Source of the DNA: Clostridia bacterium
GTDB lineage: Bacteria > Bacillota > Clostridia > Oscillospirales > Acutalibacteraceae
DNA length: 7,194 nt
NCBI GenBank assembly: GCA_017615405.1
Contig: JAGAAE010000032.1
Coordinates: forward strand, 1-7,194
Reading direction: 5' to 3'
Of this stretch, positions 1-6,392 are shown one piece after another. The notes beneath the pieces were generated by a model. The model worked only from the letters and a program-made list of their open reading frames with translations. It was not told where the DNA came from and ran no database searches. The translations under genes were made by a program, and so were the position numbers. Within the stretch, counting starts at the first letter, position 1. Each line of letters starts with the position of its first letter.

Positions 1-34
1 CAAACGCAAGGTATGTCATGATAAAGACTTCCAT
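1..34 (-). CDS. Start of an unidentified leftward gene (5' fragment only)
   Basis: Only about eleven codons lie inside the window, so no function can be given. Reading leftward from the ATG at 34-32 gives MEVFIMTYLAF with no stop before the edge. The case rests on context: a near-ideal leftward promoter at 132-104 has no other gene to serve, and two purine-rich sites precede possible starts. The first, AAGGGGGA (54-47), lies 12 nt before the ATG at 34, a rather long spacing. The second, GGAAG (32-28), lies 8 nt before an in-frame ATG at 19-17, a better spacing that would shorten the protein by five residues (MTYLAF). The fragment is hydrophobic, but too short to call a membrane segment. A terminator separates it from the opp genes, so it should be an independent transcription unit. 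Confidence 0.35.
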   Translation of the reverse strand, partial: MEVFIMTYLAF

Positions 35-61
35 TGTCTTGAACAATCCCCCTTCATTCAT

Positions 62-83
62 CAGGGCGCAATATTCCACCCTG
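62..83 (-). promoter_or_regulatory. Stem-loop in the 5' leader of the left-edge gene
   Basis: In the leftward transcript the arms CAGGGUG and CGCCCUG pair over 7 bp around an 8-nt loop. One pair is a G-U wobble, which would be a C/A mismatch in the opposite transcript, so the fold is better in the leftward RNA. It would begin about 14 nt after the predicted transcription start and lies upstream of both candidate ribosome binding sites. It could protect the 5' end or be part of a regulated leader. No U-tract follows, so it is not a terminator. Its function is inference. Confidence 0.35.
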
Positions 84-103
84 CAAAATACATACACACG
101 GAC

Positions 104-132
104 ATTATACCATATACATTCTGAAAAAGCAA
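104..132 (-). promoter_or_regulatory. Leftward promoter with consensus extended -10
   Basis: On the minus strand there is a perfect -10 hexamer TATAAT (109-104) preceded by TG with one intervening base, which is the extended -10 form. A -35-like TTGCTT (132-127) sits exactly 17 nt upstream. The flank further upstream is AT-rich. Transcription should start near position 97 and run out of the left edge. The promoter lies directly downstream of the opp terminator, which would insulate the next gene from opp read-through. Confidence 0.7.
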
Positions 133-179
133 ATGTTTTAAATAGAATATTCGTAATTTTGATAAAATATTTACGCAAT

Positions 180-212
180 AAAAAACCTCAGGGGCGAACC
201 CCCGAGGTTTTT
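180..212 (-). terminator. Intrinsic terminator of the opp operon
   Basis: The leftward transcript forms a hairpin with a 9-bp outer stem (AAAAACCTC with GAGGTTTTT), one C-A mismatch, a 4-bp G-C inner stem and a UUCG tetraloop. It is followed directly by a run of six U. It starts 31 nt after the oppA stop codon. Because the outer stem is A/T on both sides, the opposite strand also has a T-run after the stem. The element could therefore stop transcription from either side, although no rightward gene ends here. Confidence 0.9.
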
Positions 213-242
213 GTCTTTTATAAACGGTTTGAATTTCCGTTA

Positions 243-2066
243 TCAGTCATTGACTGTGCAATACATGAAGTATTTATAGCCGAGCGGGTTGGAGAAGAAA
301 CCGCTTACCTTTGAGCTGAGCATATAGAGGTCGGTGTAGTAGTAGATCGGGGTAACGCAACCGGAAGCCATAAGCATATCCTCAGCAATGTGCATCATCT
401 TATAACGCTTGTCAGCGTCGGTGCAGCTCTTGATAGTGGAGATAAGAACGTCATAGGTCTCTGCCCAGGTAGCATTCTCAACCTTGGTCTCATAACCGAG
501 AGCGGTGAGGTCTAAGCTGTAAGCGGCAACCTTTTCATGAGCGCCTTTACCGAACTGGATATCATTGTTACCGGAGCCGGAGGTCCACATATCGAGGAAG
601 CAGATAGGATCGTTGTAGTCGGCAAGCCAACCGTTACGTGCGATGGAATAATCGCCCTTCTTACGGGTGTTAAGGAAGGTGTTCCATTCCTGGTTTTCCA
701 TGCTCATGTTGATGCCTACTGCCGCGAATGCCGCCTGGATGTATTCACCGATAGCCTTGTGGCCTTCGCTTGTGTTGTAGAGATAGGTCATAGCAGGGAA
801 GTTGGTGAACTTCTTGGTGGACTCATCATATTTATAATACTTCTTGAGAACTTCAACAGCAGCGTTGTAGTTGGATTCAAGAGCTTCTTTGGAGGTATCG
901 AAATAACCTACGAACTTATCGCTTACGCCGGTGTTCTTATAGAACTCGGTACCGTCAGCGTCGGTAAGACCCATAGCAACGAACGAAGAAGCCGGGAGCT
1001 GACCGCCCTGGGCGATTTCGTCTACGATGTAGTTACGGTCGATGAGCAGAGAAACAGCGTTTCTGATTTCGGCTCTGGCATTTTCAGCCTCAACGCCGGT
1101 GAGATTTGAACCCTTCGGGAGGATGTCTTCATTGATGTTCCAGCATACGTAGTAAGTACCGATCTGGCCTACGTTGAAGAACTCGTCCGGATAATCGGCT
1201 TTAAGAGCAGCGATCTCATCTGTCGGAACGTCGTCAATGAGGAGCCAGTCGCCGTTCTGGAAGTTGGCGAGCTGGTTGTTAGCATCATCGGAGAGATAGA
1301 ATTCGATGGTTTCCATTGTTACCTGGTCGGCATCCGGATGATCGGGATTCTTTTTAAGGGTTATGAGTGAATCATGCTCCCAAGAATCAAGAGTGTACAT
1401 ACCGTTGCAGACATAGGTTTTAGGATCGGTCGCCCAGCTTTCATCGGCAACTACGTCTTCCCTTACGGGATAGTAGGTCGGGAAAGCAAGGAGCTCATCC
1501 CAGTAGCTGATAGCGTTTGCGAGTGTAACCTTAAGGGTTTTCTCGTCAACAGCTTCAACGTTGAGCTTCGCATCGGGATTGATAGCGTTTCCTTCATCGT
1601 CGGCTTCTGTAACCTTATCATAACCGTCGATAACCTCAAACATATAGCCGTAGTCAGCGGCAAGTTCAAGAGAAGCGGCTCTCTGCCACGCGAATGCGAA
1701 ATCGCCCGCGGTAACAGCTTTGCCGTCCGACCATTTGAGGCCGTCTCTGAGGGTATAAGTGTAGGTTACTGTGCCATCCTCGTTCTCAACGCCTTTTACG
1801 AGTTCTTTCGCAGCATCGGGAACGATCTGGAGTTTGCCGGAACCGTCCTTTGACCACTTTGCAAGACCTGAGAACAGGTGAGCAAGCAGAGTAGCGCCGT
1901 CAACTGCGGAGTTAAGCGCGGGGTCGATGGTGTCAGGCTCGGAAGCCAGACATACCGCAATAGACGTGGCCGATGCCGTAGTTTTTTTCTTGCCGCACGC
2001 CGTAAGGGTAACGAGGAGAGAAAGCGTGATGGCAAGAGCAAGGGTAATTGCGACTATTCTTTTCAT
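243..2066 (-). CDS. oppA: Oligopeptide ABC transporter, substrate-binding lipoprotein (OppA, SBP_bac_5 family)
   Basis: This 607-residue protein captures peptides outside the membrane and delivers them to the OppBC channel. The N-terminus is a typical lipoprotein signal: positive start (MKR), a hydrophobic stretch to about residue 22, then the lipobox LTAC with Cys24 as the lipid-anchored residue, followed by a lysine- and Ser/Thr-rich linker. The mature part shows family 5 binding-protein hallmarks: SEPDTIDPAL near 42-51, a YTLRDGLKWSDG segment at 104-115, YNTSEGHKAI at 430-439, NQEW at 458-461 and GWLADYNDP at 479-487. At 607 residues it is longer than E. coli OppA (about 543). The ATG at 2066 is supported by AGAAAGGA (2083-2076), 9 nt upstream. 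It is the last gene of the operon, 77 nt after oppF and just before a terminator. Sampled interior codons look adapted to high expression (GCT, AAC, ACC, TTC, AAG), as expected for a protein needed in excess over its permease. Peptide preference cannot be read from the sequence; a DppA-type dipeptide role is possible. Confidence 0.93.
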   Translation of the reverse strand: MKRIVAITLALAITLSLLVTLTACGKKKTTASATSIAVCLASEPDTIDPALNSAVDGATLLAHLFSGLAKWSKDGSGKLQIVPDAAKELVKGVENEDGTVTYTYTLRDGLKWSDGKAVTAGDFAFAWQRAASLELAADYGYMFEVIDGYDKVTEADDEGNAINPDAKLNVEAVDEKTLKVTLANAISYWDELLAFPTYYPVREDVVADESWATDPKTYVCNGMYTLDSWEHDSLITLKKNPDHPDADQVTMETIEFYLSDDANNQLANFQNGDWLLIDDVPTDEIAALKADYPDEFFNVGQIGTYYVCWNINEDILPKGSNLTGVEAENARAEIRNAVSLLIDRNYIVDEIAQGGQLPASSFVAMGLTDADGTEFYKNTGVSDKFVGYFDTSKEALESNYNAAVEVLKKYYKYDESTKKFTNFPAMTYLYNTSEGHKAIGEYIQAAFAAVGINMSMENQEWNTFLNTRKKGDYSIARNGWLADYNDPICFLDMWTSGSGNNDIQFGKGAHEKVAAYSLDLTALGYETKVENATWAETYDVLISTIKSCTDADKRYKMMHIAEDMLMASGCVTPIYYYTDLYMLSSKVSGFFSNPLGYKYFMYCTVND

Positions 2067-2097
2067 TTAATTTCATCCTTTCTAAAATGAACTTATT

Positions 2098-2128
2098 TTT
2101 GTACAGAGAATAGAACTGTACTTGTAAA
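2098..2128 (-). promoter_or_regulatory. Inverted repeat and weak promoter-like elements upstream of oppA
   Basis: The 77-nt gap between oppF and oppA contains an inverted repeat, GTACAG (2101-2106) and CTGTAC (2116-2121), with a 9-nt spacer. On the minus strand a -35-like TTTACA (2128-2123) matches the consensus at five of six positions. The possible -10 hexamers are poor: TGTACA at 17 nt spacing or TACAAA at 19 nt. The repeat overlaps both. It could be an operator for an internal oppA promoter, or a small RNA stem that protects the oppA message. All three readings are weak; the repeat itself is certain. Confidence 0.3.
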
Positions 2129-2143
2129 CTTGTTTTGAAAGGC

Positions 2144-3127
2144 TTAGTCGTTTATTTCGGCTAAGCGGTGGCAGGCTACAAAGTGACCGGTGGACACTTC
2201 ATCAAGCTCCGGCATGCTTTCGGCGCATTTGTCGCATGCGTAGCGGCAACGCGTTCTGAAAGGACAACCGGACGGTGCGTTAAGCGGACTCGGTATATCG
2301 CCGGTCAGCACGACGCGCTGGTTGGCGCGCGCCACCTTCGGGTCGGGTATCGGTACCGCCGAAAGAAGTGATTTTGAATAGGGGTGGAGCGGGTGATCGT
2401 AAATCTCCGCGGCGGAAGCAAGCTCTACCATGTGGCCCAAATACATAACGGCTATCCTGTCGGAAATATGCCTTACGACAAGAAGATCGTGCGCGATAAA
2501 CAGATAGGTGAGTCCGAGTTTATCCTGCAGCTCGTCAAACATATTTATGACCTGCGCCTGAATTGAAACGTCAAGCGCGGATACAGGCTCGTCACAGACG
2601 ATGAAATCGGGGTCGACCGCAAGTGAGCGGGCAATACCGATACGCTGACGCTGACCGCCCGAAAACTCATGGGCGTAGCGCGCCGCGTGCTCGCTGTTAA
2701 GTCCTACGAGATCCATGTAGTTAAGGATCTTTTCCATTCTTTCCTTTTTGTTGCTGTAAAGGCCGTGAACGTCGAGCGGCTCGCCTATGATATCCGAAAC
2801 CGTCATTCTGGGGTTAAGCGAGGAATAGGGATCCTGGAAAACCATAGTTGCCTTTTTCCTGAACTTCTGTATATCCGATTTGGTTTCGATTTTGTTGCCG
2901 TCGTACCAGATCTCGCCCGCGGTGGGCTTATAAAGGTGCAGTATCGTTCTGCCGACGGTGGTCTTTCCGCATCCCGATTCACCTACAAGACCGAGCGTTT
3001 CGCCCTTTTTGATCGAAAAGGATATGTCGTCCACCGCTTTAAGCGGTTTTGAACGGAACATACCGGTGCGGATATTAAAATACTGTTTAAGATTTTTGAC
3101 GTCGATAAGCGGCAATTCATTACTCAT
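2144..3127 (-). CDS. oppF: Oligopeptide ABC transporter, ATP-binding protein (OppF)
   Basis: This is one of two ATPases that power peptide import on the cytoplasmic face, paired with OppD. From the chosen start it has 327 residues, a normal length. Motifs are intact: Walker A GESGCGKTT (49-57), Q-loop Gln98, signature FSGGQRQR (155-162), Walker B FIVCDEP with Asp179 and catalytic Glu180, and H-loop His213. The C-terminal oligo/dipeptide-transporter extension carries Cys288, Cys294, Cys301 and Cys319 in the pattern CPFRTRC...C...ACH. Homologues are known to bind a [4Fe-4S] cluster there. The reading frame extends seven codons upstream to a TTG, but the ATG at 3127 has AAGAAGGTG six nt upstream and overlaps the oppD end by 8 nt, typical of translational coupling. 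OppF rather than OppD is inferred from its position after OppD and its closer resemblance to the family members with GESGCGKT and FSGGQRQR. Confidence 0.93.
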   Translation of the reverse strand: MSNELPLIDVKNLKQYFNIRTGMFRSKPLKAVDDISFSIKKGETLGLVGESGCGKTTVGRTILHLYKPTAGEIWYDGNKIETKSDIQKFRKKATMVFQDPYSSLNPRMTVSDIIGEPLDVHGLYSNKKERMEKILNYMDLVGLNSEHAARYAHEFSGGQRQRIGIARSLAVDPDFIVCDEPVSALDVSIQAQVINMFDELQDKLGLTYLFIAHDLLVVRHISDRIAVMYLGHMVELASAAEIYDHPLHPYSKSLLSAVPIPDPKVARANQRVVLTGDIPSPLNAPSGCPFRTRCRYACDKCAESMPELDEVSTGHFVACHRLAEIND

Positions 3128-4136
3128 TGTCTTCACCTTCTTCGTCAAGAATAATATCGCCGCTGTCGAGACCTTTTTTAACGTTCATCCAGCAGGTCGC
3201 GTAGTGATCGTCGTTGATTTGCATACCCTGTGCTCTGTGATCTATACAAATCTTCATGGCACCGTCGCAGCGCGGCGCGAAGGGACAACCCTTCGGCATA
3301 TTCAAAAGGTCTATCGGGGTGCCGGTTATCGGATGCAGCTTGTTTCCCGCGGTATCCGCCGTGGGAATGGAGCGCATAAGACCCTTCGTATATTCGTGGC
3401 AGGGGTTATAGAATATTTCGTCCGCGGTACCCTGTTCGCATATAGACCCGGCGTACATAACGATTACTTCATCGCACATCTGGGCAACTACGCCGAGGTC
3501 GTGGGTGATGAGTATTATTGCCATACCGAGTTCCTTTTGAAGGTCCGCCATAAGCTCGAGTATCTGCGCCTGAATTGTAACGTCAAGCGCAGTAGTCGGC
3601 TCGTCGGCGATAAGGATATCAGGCTCGCACGCGAGCGCCATTGCTATCATAACGCGCTGACGCATACCGCCGGAAAGCTCGAACGGATACTGCTTCATCC
3701 GCTTTTTCGGCTCGTTTATATTTACAAGTCTGAGCATTTCCACCGCGCGCTCGTACGCCTGCGCCCTGGTGCGGTTGGTATGGAGAATAATAGGCTCCAT
3801 AAGCTGTTTGCCTATGGTATACGTGGGGTTAAGCGAGGTCATAGGATCCTGGAATATTATGGATATCCTGTTGCCTCTGATATTTTTCATCGATTTCTCG
3901 CCTATGCCGACGAGCTCCTGCCCGTCGATTTTTATCGAGCCGCCGATTATTTTGCCTGTACCCGCGAGTATCTGCATTATTGAATACGCCGTCACCGATT
4001 TGCCCGAACCGGACTCACCGATGATGCCGAGGACCTTTCCTCTTTCAAGGTTAAAGGATACGTCGTTTACCGCCTTGACTTCGCCGGCGTCGGTAAAAAA
4101 CGAGGTGCATAAGTTTTTAACTTCTAATAATGGCAT
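3120..4136 (-). CDS. oppD: Oligopeptide ABC transporter, ATP-binding protein (OppD)
   Basis: This is the first ATPase of the importer, partner of OppF, with 338 residues from the chosen start. It shows Walker A GESGSGKS (40-47), Q-loop Gln96 in IIFQDPMTSLNP, signature LSGGMRQR (154-161), Walker B ILIADEP with Asp178 and Glu179, and H-loop His212. The LSGGMRQR signature and GESGSGKS P-loop are typical of OppD/DppD as opposed to OppF. The C-terminal extension has Cys284, Cys290, Cys297 and Cys315, the four-cysteine pattern that binds a [4Fe-4S] cluster in characterised relatives. The tail is acidic (DEEGEDNE). An in-frame TTG 39 nt upstream would lie inside oppC; the ATG at 4136 is preferred because AAGGGAGGT lies 9 nt upstream, overlapping the oppC stop codon. 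The gap to oppC is 16 nt. Confidence 0.94.
   Translation of the reverse strand: MPLLEVKNLCTSFFTDAGEVKAVNDVSFNLERGKVLGIIGESGSGKSVTAYSIMQILAGTGKIIGGSIKIDGQELVGIGEKSMKNIRGNRISIIFQDPMTSLNPTYTIGKQLMEPIILHTNRTRAQAYERAVEMLRLVNINEPKKRMKQYPFELSGGMRQRVMIAMALACEPDILIADEPTTALDVTIQAQILELMADLQKELGMAIILITHDLGVVAQMCDEVIVMYAGSICEQGTADEIFYNPCHEYTKGLMRSIPTADTAGNKLHPITGTPIDLLNMPKGCPFAPRCDGAMKICIDHRAQGMQINDDHYATCWMNVKKGLDSGDIILDEEGEDNE
3134..3142 (-). promoter_or_regulatory. Ribosome binding site that fixes the oppF start
   Basis: AAGAAGGTG lies six nt before the ATG at 3127 and inside the last codons of oppD. It makes this ATG a much better start than the TTG seven codons upstream, which would give a longer overlap with oppD. 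Confidence 0.7.
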
Positions 4137-4145
4137 ACGTTTTTT

Positions 4146-4154
4146 ACCTCCCTT
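4146..4154 (-). promoter_or_regulatory. Ribosome binding site that fixes the oppD start
   Basis: AAGGGAGGT is close to the full Shine-Dalgarno consensus and lies 9 nt before the ATG at 4136. It overlaps the oppC stop codon, so ribosomes ending oppC could reinitiate on oppD. Confidence 0.8.
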
Positions 4155-5208
4155 AATTATTGAGCTTCGGGTCAAACGCGTCGCGCAGACCGTCGCCCAA
4201 AAGATTAAGGCTCAATACTATAAGCGAAATAACTATCGCGGGGATGATAAGACGGTAAGTGTGACTTGTAAGTCCGTTGAGCGCTTCCGACGCGAGCGAG
4301 CCGAGCGAAGGCATCGGCGCGTTTACGCCAAGACCCAGGAAGGAAAGATAACTTTCCGTGAATATCGCCGAGGGTATTTGCAGAGCGGCGGAAATAACGA
4401 TAACGCTTATGCAGTTCGGGATAAGGTGCTTCGCTATTATCCATTTGCCTTTTGCACCCGTCGCTTTTGCGGAAAGCACGTATTCCTGCTCACGCAAAGA
4501 AAGTATCTGTCCGCGGATGAGGCGGCACATACTTACCCAGTAAAGCAATGCGAAAACTATGAAAAGACTTATTATATTTGAACCTATTGTTTCAAGCGGA
4601 GTGCCGTCTATGACCGGCTTGAGTTTAAGCCGCATGACCGTGGCAAGAAGAATGACGAGCAGCATATCGGGTAGGGAATAGATGATATCGACTATCCTCA
4701 TAATGATAAGGTCGACCTTACCTCCGAAATATCCCGATATCGACCCGATAACGGTACCTATAAGCAAGACGATAAGACTCGCGAAAAATCCGACCGCGAG
4801 TGAAACACGCGTTCCGTAGATAACGCGTATAAAATAATCTCTGCCCGCGGAATCGGTGCCGAAAATATGCGGGAAAACGCTTTTGCCGTTTTCTATCGCC
4901 ACTTTTTCCGTTTTGCCGTATTCAAAGGGCTTGAGGTTTTTATATGAAGGGTCGACCGGCTTTCCGGGAACAATGCCGAGCTGGCTTTCGTAGGAATACG
5001 GCCAGAACATGGGAATAACTATACTTGAAACGGTTATCAGTACGATAACTATCAAGCTTACAAAGGCGACCTTGTTTTTATATAACCTTTTTACGCCGTC
5101 CTTAAAAAACGTGGAAGACGGACGCATCTGCACGAGATACTTCTTGTCCTCATCGGTCGCGGGGATAAACATATCAAGGTCTACATGGAAACCGAAATTT
5201 TTCTTCAT
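4153..5208 (-). CDS. oppC: Oligopeptide ABC transporter, permease (OppC)
   Basis: This integral membrane subunit forms the peptide channel with OppB. From the chosen start it has 351 residues. A cytoplasmic N-terminal stretch of about 47 residues precedes the first membrane helix (about 48-68), as in the OppC_N region. An external segment of about 50 residues follows. The binding-protein-dependent permease domain then begins at FGTDSAGRD (117-125), a motif typical of OppC/DppC. Further hydrophobic helices lie near 131-157, 166-190, 209-228, 262-285 and 320-340. The EAA-type coupling loop that contacts the ATPases is at about 242-264 (EYVLSAKATGAKGKW then HLIP). A TTG at 5226 and an ATG at 5223 are in frame but lack a ribosome binding site; the ATG at 5208 has GAGGT 8 nt upstream. 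The gap to oppB is 14 nt, so coupled translation is likely. Confidence 0.93.
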   Translation of the reverse strand: MKKNFGFHVDLDMFIPATDEDKKYLVQMRPSSTFFKDGVKRLYKNKVAFVSLIVIVLITVSSIVIPMFWPYSYESQLGIVPGKPVDPSYKNLKPFEYGKTEKVAIENGKSVFPHIFGTDSAGRDYFIRVIYGTRVSLAVGFFASLIVLLIGTVIGSISGYFGGKVDLIIMRIVDIIYSLPDMLLVILLATVMRLKLKPVIDGTPLETIGSNIISLFIVFALLYWVSMCRLIRGQILSLREQEYVLSAKATGAKGKWIIAKHLIPNCISVIVISAALQIPSAIFTESYLSFLGLGVNAPMPSLGSLASEALNGLTSHTYRLIIPAIVISLIVLSLNLLGDGLRDAFDPKLNN

Positions 5209-5216
5209 TGCGCCGT

Positions 5217-5221
5217 ACCTC
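5217..5221 (-). promoter_or_regulatory. Ribosome binding site that fixes the oppC start
   Basis: GAGGT lies 8 nt before the ATG at 5208 and directly after the oppB stop codon. The upstream in-frame ATG at 5223 has no purine-rich site before it. Confidence 0.6.
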
Positions 5222-5222
5222 A

Positions 5223-6152
5223 TCAATCAAACGAAATTCTCGGATCCACTACCTTGTAGAGTATATCCGTGATCAGATTCATAATAACTATCAGGGTCGC
5301 CAGTATTATGGTGGTACCCATAATCAGAGGATAATCTCTGCCCGTTATCGAATTTACAAACGCCCTGCCTATTCCGGGAACGGCGAATATTTTTTCCACG
5401 ACCAGCGAGCCGGTGACGATGTACGCCAGCATCGGACCTACGTAGGTAAGCACCGGAATAAGCGAATTTTTGAGCGCGTGACCGAATATGACGTTCGCGC
5501 TTGAAACACCCTTTGCCTTCGCGGTGCGAATATAATCCTGACCTAAAACGTCAAGCATTGAGGAACGCGTAAGCCTCGTTATGTACGCGGTGGGGTAGAG
5601 CGCCAGGGTGATTATCGGCAACACCAGCCCCTCCGCAGTTGACCCGTTTGCCGGGAACACCTTATATTTTATTGAAAACAGGATCAGCAGTATCGAGCCG
5701 ATTATAAACGACGGCATCGATACGAACGCCGTGGTTATTATCATAATTACGCGGTCTATTATCTTGTTTCTCCGCAGTGCCGCGATAGCGCCGAGAACTA
5801 TACCGCATACCGTAGCGGCGGCGGCCGCTATAAGACCGAGCTTTGCGGAGGTCCCCATACCGTCACCGATTATATCGACGACCGATCTGCCGCGCTTTTT
5901 AAGCGACGGACCGAAATCAAATTTAGTGACGATATCCTTCAGATAATCCGTGTATTGGGTAAAAAGCGGTTTATCAAGGTTGAACTTTTTTTCCATAGCC
6001 GCTTTGATCGCCGCGGAGGGAGCTTTTTCACTGTCAAACGGGCCGCCCGGCACAAAGTGCATGATAAAAAAAGTTACGGTAATTACTACCCACACCGTGA
6101 AAACCGCGAGAAGTATCCGCTTTATGATATAAATCGCTGTCTTTGAATCCAT
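5223..6152 (-). CDS. oppB: Oligopeptide ABC transporter, permease (OppB)
   Basis: This is the first gene of the operon, encoding the second channel subunit of the importer, 309 residues, the usual length. An N-terminal helix (about 10-32) starts with the family pattern IIKRILLAVFTVWVV and runs into HFVPGGPFD, a hallmark of OppB/DppB. An external region of about 70 residues follows. Helices lie near 103-125, 133-160, 172-192, 234-256 and 277-300. The EAA coupling loop is at about 206-233 (DYIRTAKAKG, then HALKNSLIP), and VVEKIFAVPGIG at 251-262 is another conserved family segment. The C-terminus DPRISFD is also typical of OppB. The ATG at 6152 has AGGTAGGTG (6165-6157) just upstream. No transporter gene lies further upstream, so transcription probably starts in the intergenic region next to it. 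Confidence 0.94.
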   Translation of the reverse strand: MDSKTAIYIIKRILLAVFTVWVVITVTFFIMHFVPGGPFDSEKAPSAAIKAAMEKKFNLDKPLFTQYTDYLKDIVTKFDFGPSLKKRGRSVVDIIGDGMGTSAKLGLIAAAAATVCGIVLGAIAALRRNKIIDRVIMIITTAFVSMPSFIIGSILLILFSIKYKVFPANGSTAEGLVLPIITLALYPTAYITRLTRSSMLDVLGQDYIRTAKAKGVSSANVIFGHALKNSLIPVLTYVGPMLAYIVTGSLVVEKIFAVPGIGRAFVNSITGRDYPLIMGTTIILATLIVIMNLITDILYKVVDPRISFD

Positions 6153-6170
6153 AACGCACCTACCTGTAAG

Positions 6171-6188
6171 TTAGTGATATATCACTAA
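6171..6188 (-). promoter_or_regulatory. Perfect 18-bp palindrome, probable operator of the opp operon
   Basis: TTAGTGATATATCACTAA is a perfect palindrome ending 18 bp upstream of the oppB start codon and 5 bp upstream of its ribosome binding site. Read leftward it contains TGATATATC, which fits an extended -10 element (TG, one base, TATATC). If used, transcription would start near 6169 and leave a leader of about 16 nt. The -35 region is weak (T-rich only). A repressor bound here would block that promoter; if transcription starts further upstream, the palindrome would instead be a roadblock or an RNA stem over the ribosome binding site. I cannot assign it to a regulator family. Confidence 0.55.
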
Positions 6189-6216
6189 TCGGAGGCTAAA
6201 AAAACAACCCCGACCG

Positions 6217-6243
6217 GCCTGCCGAAGACAAGCGGCGGCAGAC
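6217..6243 (-). promoter_or_regulatory. GC-rich hairpin upstream of oppB
   Basis: In the leftward transcript GUCUGCCG and CGGCAGGC form an 8-bp stem with one G-U wobble and an 11-nt loop. In the rightward transcript the wobble becomes a C/A mismatch, so the fold favours the opp direction. A run of seven T (6204-6198) follows, but 12 nt after the stem, too far for a standard terminator. It is relevant only if a promoter lies to its right, such as the extended -10 TGATATATC at 6262-6254. It could be part of an attenuated leader or simply a structured spacer. The block is strikingly GC-rich compared with the AT-rich flank to its right. Confidence 0.35.
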
Positions 6244-6253
6244 GGTACGCAGC

Positions 6254-6262
6254 GATATATCA
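6254..6262 (-). repeat. Second copy of the palindrome core (TGATATATC)
   Basis: Read leftward, TGATATATC recurs here, identical to the nine bases at 6184-6176 inside the perfect palindrome and 78 bp from them. Only one half-site is well conserved (ATTGATATATCGC against AGTGATATATCAC). It could be an auxiliary operator, an upstream extended -10 element, or both. A 9-bp AT-rich match can also arise by chance. Confidence 0.3.
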
Positions 6263-6392
6263 ATGCCGAAAATGTGAATATGTACAATGAATATAGTGCA
6301 CAAATACATTTTAACACAGTAATATTACCATAAAAACGTCAAATAATCAAGTTTTTTTCGATTTGATTTACGGATTTAATTAAGTTTTTACC

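Noticed and set aside
223..241. Small hairpin AACGG / CCGTT at the end of oppA
   Set aside because: Five base pairs only, partly adjoining the stop codon region and without a U-tract; the much stronger terminator follows at once.
18..314. A 98-codon plus-strand open frame at the left edge
   Set aside because: It runs through the leftward promoter, the opp terminator and the end of oppA, has no good ribosome binding site and looks like no known protein.
537..1853. Plus-strand open frames of 190 and 159 codons inside oppA
   Set aside because: They are antisense to a well-supported binding-protein gene and lack domains or convincing start signals.
2958..3983. A 341-codon open frame on the plus strand, antisense to oppD and oppF
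   Set aside because: The opposite strand encodes two ATPases with every motif intact. The antisense translation resembles no family I know, and the long frame follows from the codon bias of the real genes.
3769..4581. A 270-codon open frame on the plus strand, antisense to oppD and oppC
   Set aside because: It crosses the oppC-oppD junction on the wrong strand and has no recognisable domain; it is a shadow of the real genes.
6345..6368. Inverted repeat AATCAA / TTGATT between the two divergent units
   Set aside because: Six A/T-rich base pairs with a 12-nt spacer are expected by chance in such AT-rich DNA, and it overlaps neither chosen promoter.
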